Shown: piece by piece, positions 22,087-30,897 of the stretch
Numbering within the stretch: position 1 is the first letter of the stretch
Layout: each line of letters begins with the position of its first letter
From: CADEFX01 sp050260355
Lineage (GTDB): Bacteria > Pseudomonadota > Alphaproteobacteria > Rhizobiales > Hyphomicrobiaceae
Assembly (NCBI GenBank): GCA_050260355.1
Contig: JBLNBZ010000016.1
Location: 1-42,069, forward strand
DNA: 42,069 nucleotides
Reading direction: 5' to 3'
The notes under the pieces: generated by a model
The model's input: the letters and a program-made list of their open reading frames with translations, nothing else
Databases searched by the model: none
What the model was told of the DNA's origin: nothing
Program-made: the position numbers and the translations under genes

Positions 22087-23495
22087 TCGCCACCACCACC
22101 GCCGCCACCGGTGATTCCCTCGTGCGTGACGGTGAGGATCAGCTGCGTGCCGGAGATCGAAGCGGTGATCCCTATGACGCGCCCGGCCTCGACGTTGTTG
22201 ACAACAACGGAGCTGACCTTGCTGGCGAGCAGGCTGTTGACCTCGCTCTCGGTGTAGTAGCGGCTGTCGTGATCGTGCACCGCCGCCGCAAAATCGGAGG
22301 CGTGGCTACCATCGAGTAGATCGGCATTGAGGCCGGAGCTCGGGCCGTCGTTGCCCTCATGCCAGATCTTGTAGGCGTTGGCGCCCAGCGACCAGCCACC
22401 GATCTTGAGCTGATTGTCGGCGTCGAGGCCCAGATAGACGCCAAAGGTGTTGCGCAGGAATGCAAGCACAGCCGCGCCCGTGCCGTTGCCGCGTACCTCG
22501 AGCTCGCCGAGATCGCTCGTGGCCGTCGCTACGCCATTGTTGCCCATCGCCGCGCCCGCGGCCGTGCGCAAGCGCCCGGTCAGCGCATCGCCCGCCTTGT
22601 TGAGCGGCGTGAAGCCGAGCCGGGCCGGAATGTCGGCATAATAGCTGCCCTGCTGGCCATCGAGCAGATCGGCATCGAGCGTGGAGTCTGCGCCATCCAC
22701 GGTCAGCAGCGCCGCCAGAATGTCGGCCGCCTCGAGATTGATCAGAGCCTTGAGAGCCGCCTCGTCGGCGACCGCCACCAGCGAGCGGCCATAGGCCGTG
22801 AAGTCGGCCAGGGCCGCGGCGCTCGCACCCGTGAAGTAGGGCACCTTGTCGGCGGCCGGCACCAGCCCGCCCAGCGCCGCCGTGTTGTTGGCGGTGAAGC
22901 CGAGCGGCGCGCCGTCGGCCCGCTGATAATGATGGCAGCGCCAGTTGCCGGAGCTGCCGGACATGAAGATCGCCGTGTCGCCCGCGCGCGTCTGAATGTT
23001 GGCGCCGCCGGGCAGGATCAGAGAGGTGCCGTTGTGCACCAGCGTGTTGACGCCGTCGAAGGAGACGAAGCGCAGCCGATCAACCTGAGTGCCGAGCGAC
23101 GTGATGGTGGCGCCGGAGCCGTTGATTGCCACGCGCGGAGAAGCGATCGAGCCGATGTCGGTGGTGGAGCCCACCGCAAGATTGATCGGAGTCCAGTGGC
23201 TGCTGCCGAGGCCAGCCGCGTCGAGCTCGTCGCCGACGATGGTCGCCTCCGAGATGCGCGCCAGCACCCATGAGGTGTTGGCGATCTGCGTGGAGTCGTC
23301 GGTGTCGCCCGGCGTCGGCGCCGTCGGCACGCCCGTGAACTCGGGCGATGCGAGGGACGCCTTCAGAGCCAGCGCGGCCGCCATCGAGCCGGCAAAATCG
23401 GGATCGTCATCGATGGCGCCGGCGATCTCAACCAGACGATCCAATGCCGTCGGAGCACCAGCCACGAGCTGGGAGATAGCACGCGAGCGGCTCAT
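22083..23495 (-). CDS. Phage tail fibre protein (third fibre gene)
   Basis: A 470-residue protein with tail-fibre features. These are an N-terminal helical region with the FTGVPTAPTPGDTDDSTQIANTSWV segment found in fibres, repeated DADLLDG motifs (DADLLDGQQGSYY and NADLLDGSHASDF), and HDHDSRYYTESEVNSLL. It ends in a run of seven Gly. Such proteins trimerise and carry receptor-binding tips. It lies in the fibre cluster between baseplate gene I and the sheath. Confidence 0.8.
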   Translation of the reverse strand: MSRSRAISQLVAGAPTALDRLVEIAGAIDDDPDFAGSMAAALALKASLASPEFTGVPTAPTPGDTDDSTQIANTSWVLARISEATIVGDELDAAGLGSSHWTPINLAVGSTTDIGSIASPRVAINGSGATITSLGTQVDRLRFVSFDGVNTLVHNGTSLILPGGANIQTRAGDTAIFMSGSSGNWRCHHYQRADGAPLGFTANNTAALGGLVPAADKVPYFTGASAAALADFTAYGRSLVAVADEAALKALINLEAADILAALLTVDGADSTLDADLLDGQQGSYYADIPARLGFTPLNKAGDALTGRLRTAAGAAMGNNGVATATSDLGELEVRGNGTGAAVLAFLRNTFGVYLGLDADNQLKIGGWSLGANAYKIWHEGNDGPSSGLNADLLDGSHASDFAAAVHDHDSRYYTESEVNSLLASKVSSVVVNNVEAGRVIGITASISGTQLILTVTHEGITGGGGGGGE

Positions 23496-23501
23496 GTCGG
23501 A

Positions 23502-23873
23502 TCAAGCCCCAAAAACGTAAGCCACGCCGAACGGCAGCGGCTCGATGATCGCCGTCGCCAGCAGCGCGGTGTCGAGGTCGGGCGCAACGTAGACGAGCTG
23601 GCCGGTGTCGGAGTTGCCGATCAGCCGGCAGGCGCCGCCGGGCCGCCCTTCCAGCCAGCTCGAGCGCTCGAGCTCGCTGATCGTCAGATAAAAGCCCGGC
23701 ATCACCTGCTCGGGCACGACGACGATGCCGTCGTTGTCGACGACGGCGCGCCGCAGGATGACGCGCTGGGGTGCGATGACGATGTCGGCGCGCCACGGGC
23801 CGCCCTTGCAGTACTGCGGCAGGTCGGCCTTGGCGGCGGCCTCATCGGCATAGCGCATCAGATGATTGAGCAT
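23502..23873 (-). CDS. Hypothetical protein between fibre genes
   Basis: A 123-residue protein predicted to be soluble and beta-rich, with no recognised family. It lies between two fibre genes (6 and 12 bp gaps), so it is co-transcribed and may be a fibre connector or assembly protein. The N-terminus MLNHLMRYADEAAAKADLPQY resembles short phage proteins next to fibre genes, but that is a loose impression. Confidence 0.65.
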   Translation of the reverse strand: MLNHLMRYADEAAAKADLPQYCKGGPWRADIVIAPQRVILRRAVVDNDGIVVVPEQVMPGFYLTISELERSSWLEGRPGGACRLIGNSDTGQLVYVAPDLDTALLATAIIEPLPFGVAYVFGA

Positions 23874-23885
23874 GCACAGCCGCCT

Positions 23886-25883
23886 TCAAGTCGCCAGCGC
23901 CTGCAACTCGGTGTTCGTCACGCGGCGCGACAGATACATGAGCGAGCGCAGATGCTGAATACCCTGCGCGGCTCCCGCATCGCCGCGCCCGCCGATGCAC
24001 AGCGTCGTCACCGACGGCAGCGTGCCGGCGCTGTCGGTGACGGGAGCGGCACCCGCCAGCGAGTAGGCGAAGTTGTTGGCGCGCCAGGCAAGGGCGTGCT
24101 TTTGCGCGCTGTTCAACGTGGCCGTGGCGTTGGCGTTGACCTGATCGGTGCCGCCATCGCTGACGATCGGCCCCACGTTGTTGGAAGCCGAAGGATCATA
24201 CTTGAGGCCGATGCGCTCGTCGTCGGAGCCGTCATTCAAGTCGACGATGGCGCCGACGACCGCCGCCGGCAAGGTCGTGCGCAGGATGACGTCGGCGACA
24301 AGCGTGCCTTGCAGCGTGTTGAACGGCAGCGCGTTGAGCAGCAGGGTGATGGCATCGGCGTTGCGCGTGGCGGTGGCGCCGGCCGTGGCGATGTAGGAGG
24401 TGGCCACACCGCCGAGCTCGACCTGGGCGCCCCAGATGTAGAAGCCGCTGGCGTTGTCGCCCGTGTAGCTGGTTGCACCCGAGCCGTCACGCAGGGCAAT
24501 GACGGGAAAGCCGGCCGTGGTCGAGGCGTCGATGATGCCGCTCAGCGAGATGCGATACCAGCCATCGGCGAGCGCCTTGATGCTGGAGGCGGCCGAGGAG
24601 GCCGAGCCCACAGCCTGGGTGTTGGTGATGGTGCCGGCGGTGAGATCGAAGTCGCACAGAACCTGATTGGTGAGGCCCGAGTTCGACCAAGAGAGACGGC
24701 CCTTGGTGCGCTCGCCGGCCTTGATGAACACGCTGAAGGTGTAGAGCGTGTTGGCGGCGATGGTCAGGCTGCGCGTGGTGTGATGCGCGCCGTTGGCGTT
24801 GCTCTCCACCAGCTTGTCCGCCGTCATGGTCGCATCGGGCGCGGCCTGCACGTTGGAGCTGACGCTGGCGTTGGTCTCGTTCCAGTTGGGACCGAAGTCC
24901 TGCGAGTTGAGCGCAATGTTGGTCGCCGCCCCCTCGATCAGGAGCCCGAGCGGAGCGCCCGTAATTGGATCATGGTCGTAGCGCAGGACGTTGTTGGCGG
25001 CATACTGGAGGACGCCGTTGCGATCGAAGTAGCTGGCCTGGGAGGCGCGCGAGACGCTGAGCAGATCGTCGGGGCGGCCGACGAAGCCGCGCACGAAGCC
25101 GAAGTCGACAATGGCCGCCGAGCGCGCTCTGAAATCCAGCGCCAGGCCCTCCTCACCGTCGAGCAGGCGCAGCGCCTTGCTGCCGTGGCCGGCACGCGCC
25201 ATGGTCAGATTGCCGGGCGTCGGCGCCTGGTCGAAGATTTGAATGACGTCGCCAGCCTCGGCCGGCACGGCCAGGCTGACGGTTGAGCCATCGGCTGCGG
25301 AGTAGTCGGCGCCACGCACCAGCAGCACGCCGTTGAGGTAGACCCATTCGCCGCCGACCTCGTAGGCGAGCGCGTTGGACGCATCGTCGTCTCCGCTCAG
25401 CAGCGTCTCGCCGCCCGCGAGCGTCTTGACCCAGCGGCGCGGCAGCAGGGTCGAGCCGATCTCGGACGCGATCAGAGCCTCGGCCTCGCCCTTGGTGTAG
25501 TAGCGGTCGTCGTGCGTGTGGTTGAGGCCGACGAACTGCGAGGTGATGAGGTTGATCTCGTTGCGCGTGTAGTAGTCGCTGAGATCGATGCTGTGGCGGA
25601 TGTTGTCGCCGACGGCGGCGACCGACAAGGGCGCCACCGCCTCGTGCCCCATCAACACGTAATCGCCGCCGGTTTGCGATTTGATCGGGCTGACAGCGGC
25701 GCCGCCGGCGACCGTGAAGGACACGCCGAGCTCGGCGAGGCGCCGCGCCACCGATTTGACGATGACGCCGTCGCCGAGATCGATCAGAGATTGGGGGCCC
25801 GATTCGGGCGAGCGCACGATCAGCTCGATCAATTCGAGCGTGCGCACCGCCGTCTGCAGGCGCTGGTTGAGGCTCATGCTCAT
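23886..25883 (-). CDS. Phage tail fibre with carbohydrate-binding-like domains (second fibre gene)
   Basis: A 665-residue protein. The N-terminal part carries fibre shaft motifs (SDYYTRNEINLITSQF and HDDRYYTKGEAEALI). Residues around 255-330 include FVGRPDDLLSVSRASQASYFDRNGVLQ and the LLIEGAATNIALNSQDF segment seen in phage head-spike or fibre proteins. The C-terminal 330 residues resemble carbohydrate-binding beta-sandwiches (GWYRISLSG, FYIWGAQVELG) and a LamG-like end (LMYLSRRVTNTELQAL). A role in surface polysaccharide recognition is inferred. Confidence 0.75.
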   Translation of the reverse strand: MSMSLNQRLQTAVRTLELIELIVRSPESGPQSLIDLGDGVIVKSVARRLAELGVSFTVAGGAAVSPIKSQTGGDYVLMGHEAVAPLSVAAVGDNIRHSIDLSDYYTRNEINLITSQFVGLNHTHDDRYYTKGEAEALIASEIGSTLLPRRWVKTLAGGETLLSGDDDASNALAYEVGGEWVYLNGVLLVRGADYSAADGSTVSLAVPAEAGDVIQIFDQAPTPGNLTMARAGHGSKALRLLDGEEGLALDFRARSAAIVDFGFVRGFVGRPDDLLSVSRASQASYFDRNGVLQYAANNVLRYDHDPITGAPLGLLIEGAATNIALNSQDFGPNWNETNASVSSNVQAAPDATMTADKLVESNANGAHHTTRSLTIAANTLYTFSVFIKAGERTKGRLSWSNSGLTNQVLCDFDLTAGTITNTQAVGSASSAASSIKALADGWYRISLSGIIDASTTAGFPVIALRDGSGATSYTGDNASGFYIWGAQVELGGVATSYIATAGATATRNADAITLLLNALPFNTLQGTLVADVILRTTLPAAVVGAIVDLNDGSDDERIGLKYDPSASNNVGPIVSDGGTDQVNANATATLNSAQKHALAWRANNFAYSLAGAAPVTDSAGTLPSVTTLCIGGRGDAGAAQGIQHLRSLMYLSRRVTNTELQALAT

Positions 25884-25944
25884 GGGTGGCGATGCCGGCC
25901 GCTGATGGACTGCTGAGATCGCGCGACGTTGTTAGATGTCTTGC

Positions 25945-26139
25945 TTAAATGTCGGTCGACGCCTTGCGCGCGCCGAGCTGGTCGGCCCATTGCGTCCACA
26001 GATAGGACGGGTTGGAGGCGTCGTGGAAATCGCAGACGCCGCGCGTGCCCGAGAAGGCGGCGATGGTCGCCGTATAGTCGGTGGTCGACGTGTCCATCTC
26101 GGCGAAATTGATGAGACGCCGGCGCTCCGTGATCGGCAT
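25945..26139 (-). CDS. Small hypothetical protein after fibre gene H
   Basis: A 64-residue protein with GAGG 5 nt before ATG 26139. It contains NPSYLWTQWADQLG, reminiscent of short proteins encoded after tail fibre genes that help fibre assembly. No family is recognised with confidence. It begins 28 bp after the H-like fibre stop. Confidence 0.6.
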   Translation of the reverse strand: MPITERRRLINFAEMDTSTTDYTATIAAFSGTRGVCDFHDASNPSYLWTQWADQLGARKASTDI

Positions 26140-26167
26140 GCTCGCCTCGCGTGAGGATTGGCCGCTT

Positions 26168-28141
26168 CTAGAACTCGAGGACGACGACCACGCCGCGGCG
26201 GCCTGGCGAGGTCGACGTTGTGTTGGGCGAGCCGCCAGTACCGAAGGCGCCGTAGTAGGTGCCGCCCAGGTTGTTGGGCGTATGGCCGCCCCAGAACGAT
26301 TCGGGACCGCCCGCCGAGATGATCAGATCGCCGACCGACCGGCCCTCGTTGAAGAACGTGCCGTCGAAGAAGTTGCCGCCGGCGCCGCCCGAGGCCTTGC
26401 AGTAGGAGCCGAAGGTCGTGTCCTGACCGCGCCAGAGAAAAGGGGTCGAGTTCTCACCGCCGACGCCGACCGTGACGGGAACCGAAGCAATGGTCGTCAC
26501 GTCGAGAAACTTGAAGACGGTGTCGCCAGCCGTGCCAGGGACGTCGGTCTCGAGCCCGCCGTCGCCGGCGCGCCCGCCGCCGCCGGTGGCGATGACCAGG
26601 ACCTTGGTGCAGCCGGCCGGCCGGGTCCAGGTCTGCACCGAGCCCGTATAGGTAAAGACGCGCAAGCCCTTCAGGCCGCCGAACAGTCCGGCTTGGATTT
26701 TGCGCAGCTCGCCATCAGCGCTCTTGGCCAGCATGAGCCAGTCGAGTGGAGAGGGATTGCTCTCCTGGACCAGCTGCGTGATTTTGACGCCCTGCGGCAC
26801 GGCCGGCGAGGCGCCGGCATTGAGCATGATCGACCAGCCGGGAATGTTGCCGATCACGCTGTTGCGCGTCGCCTTGCGCAGCGCGCCGTCCGCATGCTTG
26901 CCGAGCAGCAGATAGTCGTCGACGGCGACGTTGGTCTCCTCCGTCAGCGCCGTCATCAGCACGCCCGCCGGTACGCCCGCGCTCGCGGCATTGCGCAGCA
27001 TGATGGCCCAGCCGCTGATCTGGCCGATGACGGCGTCGCGCGTCGCCCTGCGCAAGGCGCCGTCGCCACTCTTGCCGAGCAGAACGAAATCGGTGGGCTG
27101 AACGTTGGGCTCGCTCGTCAGCTCCAGCATGCCGACGCCGGCCGGCACGCCGATGGCAGCCGAGTTGCGCAACAGCAGCGTCCAGCCGTTCTGGTTGGAC
27201 AGACCCACCAGCACCTTGTTGCCGTCGCTGCTCGCCGCCGCCGCTATGCCGTTCTGCCCCTCCACGGCGCGGAACTGATAGCTGTTGGAATTGCGGCCCT
27301 TGTAGGTGCCAATCGCCGTACCGGAAACACCGACGTTGGTGAGCGCGGCATCGAGCACCGCCGGCGTCAGCGCTTTGGCGGCATCGTTGGCGCCGATGTC
27401 GGCAGCCTGTGTCAGACGGATCAGGCCGTGCTTGGTGGCGCTGGCGTGAAACAGATCCCAGCCCGAGCTCGTGCGCGCGTAGTAGAGCTGGTCGCTGATG
27501 TTGTAGACGACGGTGCCTTCCGGCGCGTTGGCCACGCGCCAGGCGCCGCCGTCCCATTGCGCCATGAAGTGCTGCGGGAAGGCCAGGAAGACGCCGCTGC
27601 GCGAGGCCGGCATGATGTAGATGGCGCCGGGCTCGGGCGTGCTCGGCGGCGTGCCGACCGTCATGCTCTCGATGGAGATGAAGGGTACGCGCAGCATCTT
27701 GGAGATGGGCGTGACCACGTCGGGCGAGATGACGACGGTGACGGTCGCCGCCGGATTGATGACGACCGCGAACTCGAGCGTGATCTCGGTTGCGGCACCC
27801 TCCGCCGGCGACGGCTTGTAGGTCGTGGGATAGCCCGTGGCGGCGAACATCTGGCCGTCGGCGGTAAAGATGGCCGCCTCGCGCACCGTGAAGCCGCCCT
27901 CCTCGACCGGAATGGTCGCGGTGACGATGACCTGGTCCGGGTTGTCCGGATCGCGCTGCACGCTGTCGACGGCGTCGCGCCACACCTCGTGCACGAGACC
28001 CGTGTCGGTCGCCTCGTGCTCGGGCGTCGTGCCGTTGCCGTCGCCGACGGCAAGCTCGGTGATCAAAATCTGGCTGTCGCCGGCAATGGCGTTGGCGATC
28101 TTGACCAGGCCGGTCGTGGTGATGACGCTCGTGAAGGGCAC
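26168..28141 (-). CDS. Tail fibre protein H-like with collar domain and triple repeat
   Basis: A 657-residue protein. Residues 1-145 are the P2 gpH-type phage tail collar/DUF3751 domain (FTSVITTTGLVKIANAIAG, LAVGDGNGTTP, EEGGFTVREAAIF, YPTTYKPSPAEG), which attaches fibres to the baseplate. Residues 160-230 resemble DUF2793 (GAIYIMPASRSGVFLAFPQHFMAQWDGGAWR). Three 58-residue repeats occupy 319-491. The C-terminal 160 residues are Gly-rich with WTRPAGCTKVLVIATGGGG, as in glycine-rich receptor-binding tips. It follows gene I as in P2. Confidence 0.88.
   Translation of the reverse strand: MPFTSVITTTGLVKIANAIAGDSQILITELAVGDGNGTTPEHEATDTGLVHEVWRDAVDSVQRDPDNPDQVIVTATIPVEEGGFTVREAAIFTADGQMFAATGYPTTYKPSPAEGAATEITLEFAVVINPAATVTVVISPDVVTPISKMLRVPFISIESMTVGTPPSTPEPGAIYIMPASRSGVFLAFPQHFMAQWDGGAWRVANAPEGTVVYNISDQLYYARTSSGWDLFHASATKHGLIRLTQAADIGANDAAKALTPAVLDAALTNVGVSGTAIGTYKGRNSNSYQFRAVEGQNGIAAAASSDGNKVLVGLSNQNGWTLLLRNSAAIGVPAGVGMLELTSEPNVQPTDFVLLGKSGDGALRRATRDAVIGQISGWAIMLRNAASAGVPAGVLMTALTEETNVAVDDYLLLGKHADGALRKATRNSVIGNIPGWSIMLNAGASPAVPQGVKITQLVQESNPSPLDWLMLAKSADGELRKIQAGLFGGLKGLRVFTYTGSVQTWTRPAGCTKVLVIATGGGGRAGDGGLETDVPGTAGDTVFKFLDVTTIASVPVTVGVGGENSTPFLWRGQDTTFGSYCKASGGAGGNFFDGTFFNEGRSVGDLIISAGGPESFWGGHTPNNLGGTYYGAFGTGGSPNTTSTSPGRRGVVVVLEF
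26669..27187 (-). repeat. Three tandem 58-residue repeats in the H-like fibre gene
   Basis: Residues 319-376, 377-434 and 435-491 share the pattern GW-x-(I/L)-(M/L)-L-x...PAGV/PQGV...(E/T)-x-N...LL-GK-x2-DGALR+ATR. Repeats 1 and 2 are the most alike, and the third has drifted. They probably form repeated shaft units. The number could vary between related phages through recombination. Confidence 0.8.
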
Positions 28142-28168
28142 CGGTGCGTCCAGTCTTTTTCAAAGCGT

Positions 28169-28726
28169 TCAGGAGACGACGTTGCGGATGCGCACGCGCG
28201 AGAAGGTCCGGCTGCCTACGGAGAAGCCGACCGTCTCGCGTCCCCGCTTGACGCTGGTCTGCTCCAGAAAAGAGCGCACGTTCTTGTTGGCGATGGCGGT
28301 GCGATAGACCGCATCGACGTCGGCCGCGCTCAGCGCCTGCCCGGCCGGCACGTTGAAGCTGATGCGAAAGCGATAGGGCTCGCCGCCGTACTCGAACCAT
28401 TCCTGGATCGTGCAGCCGACGTCGAGCGCCTCGAGCGCCTTGCGGATGGCGTAGCGGGTGCCCTTGTGGCGATGCACGTCGACGGACGCGGCGATGACCG
28501 CACGCTTTCTCGCTTCCGACCACTCCGGGTTCCAGACATCCACCGACAGCGCCCAGGCAAGCCAAGGCAGCTGCTCGACGGGACAGGTCTCGGGCCGCCA
28601 AAGCTCACGCAGCGGCCGCGGAATATCGAGCAGCCGGCGCGAGGTCGCCGACATCGCCTGCTCCATCTCCGTGGCATTCGGCGGCAGCAGATGCTCGCTG
28701 TAGGGCGCGCGGAAATTCGTCGCCAT
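28169..28726 (-). CDS. Baseplate/tail protein I (P2 gpI-like)
   Basis: A 185-residue protein with the gpI signature: LLPPNATEMEQAMSATSRRLLDIPRPLRELWRPETCPVEQLPWLAWALSVDVWNPEWSEARKRAVI, then the HRHKGTRYAIRKALEALDV motif. GpI helps build the baseplate rim with J and W. The length agrees with P2 I (176). It lies between J and the fibre gene, 13 bp from J. Confidence 0.93.
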   Translation of the reverse strand: MATNFRAPYSEHLLPPNATEMEQAMSATSRRLLDIPRPLRELWRPETCPVEQLPWLAWALSVDVWNPEWSEARKRAVIAASVDVHRHKGTRYAIRKALEALDVGCTIQEWFEYGGEPYRFRISFNVPAGQALSAADVDAVYRTAIANKNVRSFLEQTSVKRGRETVGFSVGSRTFSRVRIRNVVS

Positions 28727-28739
28727 GGGGCGCGCCTCG

Positions 28740-29900
28740 TCAGGAGATCACGGAGACGGAGATGTTGATGCCGGTGCAGAAGGCGGCCGCATCGGGGCCA
28801 GGATCGATGTCGGCAGCCGGCGCGATCAGATTGATGTCCTCGACGCCCGCCACGAACGCGGAGCCGGCGATGCCGGCGGTGGAGACCTTGATGCCGACCC
28901 GGTGGCGCGAGGCGACGTAGGCCTGCACCTTGGCGAGCGCCACCGCCTCGATCGTCTCGGGTGCGGGACCCTCGCCGATGATGATCTCCATATCGACGGT
29001 ATAGGAGACGATGTCGGGCACGCGCACCAGCACCTTGTCGGTGAGCGGCCGGCGATCCTCGGGCGAGAAAGCGGCCGTGACCTCCTGCAGAAGCGCGTTG
29101 TCGGGCGTGCCGTTGCCCTGCGCGGACAGAGGATAGATGGCAACCTCGCCCGGCTGCACGACGTTCCAGCGCGCCGTGTGCACGCCGGATTGGCTGTCGG
29201 ACGTGGCGATCGGCGTCCCTTGCGGGATGGCCGCGATCTGAAAGGTGTCGGCGGTGAGCCCTGCCTCGATGACGTAATAGGGCGTGTTGGCAAGGAGCCC
29301 CGTGGGCAGCGCGCCGGTGGTGGAGAACAGGATGGCTTGACCGGCTTTGCGCCGATGCCCGACCCAATTGATGACACAAGGATCGCCGATCGAGATGGTG
29401 ACGGGGCGCGACAGGTGCGCCTCGGGGCCATAGACGCCCGCATCCTTCACGCCGGCAACCGAGATGGCATAGAACAGGTAGCCGCCGTAAGGACCGGCCG
29501 TCGAGTAGGCTTCGAGCGACAGCTGCGTGCGCTCGCGCAGCGAATCGTCGGTCTCCAGGATCTCGGGCAGCGGCGGCGTGGCGTCGGGATCGGCCTCCTG
29601 CACCACCAGCCGCTCGACACCGAACAGCGCGGACAGGTGCTCGAGGTCGGCACCGCGCGCGAACGCCACCATGACCGCCTTGGCCGCATCGTTGACCCGG
29701 GCGCGCAGCAGCAATTCGCGATAGGCGACGACCTCGAGCACCTTCTTGGCCGGATCGCTCTCGAGCTCGGCGACGTCGTAGTCGGGATAGCGCGTGACGA
29801 AGTCGGCCATGATCGAGGCGAGGATGTCCTCATAGTCGAGGACCTCGACGACCGGCGGCGCCGCCAGCTGCGACAGATCGATCGCGTTGAAGCGGGCCAT
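28740..29900 (-). CDS. Baseplate assembly protein J (P2 gpJ-like) with inserted module
   Basis: A 386-residue baseplate wedge protein. The core segments AFARGADLEHLSALFGVERLVV, SLEAYSTAGPYGGYLFYAISV and the C-terminal IEAVALAKVQAYVASRHRVGIKVSTAGI match P2 gpJ (302 residues). Residues about 167-245 (GDPCVINWVGHRRKAGQAILFSTT to SQSGVHTARW) are additional and replace a short loop before QPGEVAIYPLS. It connects the hub to the fibres together with W and I. Confidence 0.92.
   Translation of the reverse strand: MARFNAIDLSQLAAPPVVEVLDYEDILASIMADFVTRYPDYDVAELESDPAKKVLEVVAYRELLLRARVNDAAKAVMVAFARGADLEHLSALFGVERLVVQEADPDATPPLPEILETDDSLRERTQLSLEAYSTAGPYGGYLFYAISVAGVKDAGVYGPEAHLSRPVTISIGDPCVINWVGHRRKAGQAILFSTTGALPTGLLANTPYYVIEAGLTADTFQIAAIPQGTPIATSDSQSGVHTARWNVVQPGEVAIYPLSAQGNGTPDNALLQEVTAAFSPEDRRPLTDKVLVRVPDIVSYTVDMEIIIGEGPAPETIEAVALAKVQAYVASRHRVGIKVSTAGIAGSAFVAGVEDINLIAPAADIDPGPDAAAFCTGINISVSVIS
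29166..29402 (-). other. Beta-module insert within the J gene
   Basis: This codes for J residues about 167-245. The pattern DPCVINWVGH...LFSTTGALPTGLLANTPYYV...TFQIAAIPQGTPI resembles small beta modules found on varied phage surface proteins. The flanking J core is continuous on both sides, so this is an insertion rather than a fusion error. Confidence 0.65.
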
Positions 29901-29917
29901 GCCGGCGCCTTAGCCTT

Positions 29918-30256
29918 TCAAGCCGAGATTTCCACGTTGATGGCGCGCAGATGGCCGTCGGGGATGTAGACCCCCGTCACCGTCAGCCCGAGGAGGCCGG
30001 GCTCACTCTTGAAGACCGTGACGAACTTCAGTTTGAAGCGCGGCTCCCAGCGCTCCAGCGCCTCCGAGACGGCGATCGTCGCCTCGGTGATGGTGAGCTC
30101 GTTCATCGGACGGTCGACCAGATCGAGCAGCCGCGCGCCGTAGTCGCGGCGCATGACGCGCGTGCCGATCGGCGTCGTCAGGATGTCGAGGATGGATTGG
30201 GCGACATGCTGCCACGAGCTCAGCCTGGCGCCGGTCGCGCGGTGCATGCCGGCCAT
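29918..30256 (-). CDS. Baseplate protein W (P2 gpW / T4 gp25-like)
   Basis: A 112-residue protein with the gp25/GPW lysozyme-like fold signature: QSILDILTTPIGTRVMRRDYGARLLDLVDRPMN and ERWEPRFKL. It joins the sheath to the baseplate wedge and nucleates sheath assembly. The size matches P2 W (115). It sits 17 bp upstream of J. Confidence 0.93.
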   Translation of the reverse strand: MAGMHRATGARLSSWQHVAQSILDILTTPIGTRVMRRDYGARLLDLVDRPMNELTITEATIAVSEALERWEPRFKLKFVTVFKSEPGLLGLTVTGVYIPDGHLRAINVEISA

Positions 30257-30268
30257 GACGAGGATGCC

Positions 30269-30601
30269 TTACGAGCCCTGCAGCTTGGTGCTGCTGGCGA
30301 CCGGGCCGATGCGCGCAATCTGGCCAACGTCGGTGGAGACAGTGACGCGGCGGTTGCGCCGGCGCACGTGCTCGGGCGGCTCGTGCGTGACGGCGGGCGA
30401 GGGCGCAGGCTTGTCGGCCATCGGCGTCGGCTGCACGTTGACAGGCGCGGGCGCGGCAGCCGCAGGCGCCGCGTCGGCCGGCACCAGGATGCCGGCGGAG
30501 AGGAAGACGGCCGCCTGCTTGGGATGCAGCTTGCCGACGCGGCCGGCTTCCCAATAGCTGCCCATGACCCAGCCGCCTGTCGACCTGTAGGCCTTCAGCA
30601 T
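30269..30601 (-). CDS. Hypothetical phage protein between spike tip and W
   Basis: Read from ATG 30601 (GAGGA 6 nt upstream), 110 residues. The first 40 residues (YRSTGGWVMGSYWEAGRVGKLHPKQAAVFLSAGILVP) look folded. The rest is a Pro/Ala-rich linker and a basic stretch (EHVRRRNRRVTV). No family is recognised. An ATG at 30613 would overlap the previous gene and lacks a ribosome site. Confidence 0.65.
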   Translation of the reverse strand: MLKAYRSTGGWVMGSYWEAGRVGKLHPKQAAVFLSAGILVPADAAPAAAAPAPVNVQPTPMADKPAPSPAVTHEPPEHVRRRNRRVTVSTDVGQIARIGPVASSTKLQGS

Positions 30602-30609
30602 GGTTGTCC

Positions 30610-30897
30610 TCACGTCTCAACGAAGAGGAAATTGGAGCCGGTGGTGGGGTGGCCGCAGGCGGCCAGATGTCCTTGCCGGCAGACCGGAATGCCGTTGATG
30701 AAGACGAACGGCGAGCCCTGCACCATCTTGTCGAGACCGATGATGTGCTTGGGAAAGAACGGCGCGTGCGTCGCGTTGACGTCGCCCTTCACCATCCAGA
30801 GCTTGCCCTGCACGAAGACGAAGCTCTGCCCCAGCCCGATTTGGGCCCCGATCGCCCGATCGAGGGACTGACGCGCCGCGCCGAAAGCCATGCTCAC
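30610..30897 (-). CDS. PAAR-like baseplate spike tip protein
   Basis: A 95-residue protein whose layout fits PAAR-repeat tips. It has a GDVNATHAPFFPKHIIG segment, SPFVFINGIPVCRQGHLAACGHPTTGSNFLFVE, and His/Cys residues that could bind zinc. PAAR proteins sharpen the spike formed by V. It is encoded 9 bp upstream of the small 30601 gene and overlaps the preceding gene (ATGA at 30897-30894). The position beside V and W supports the call. Confidence 0.75.
   Translation of the reverse strand: MSMAFGAARQSLDRAIGAQIGLGQSFVFVQGKLWMVKGDVNATHAPFFPKHIIGLDKMVQGSPFVFINGIPVCRQGHLAACGHPTTGSNFLFVET

Noticed and set aside
26081..28768. 895-residue rightward open frame antisense to the fibre genes
   Set aside because: It is an antisense shadow of the H-like fibre and gene I. 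The fibre frames show collar-domain motifs, while this product is a low-complexity Gly/Arg/Ala mixture.
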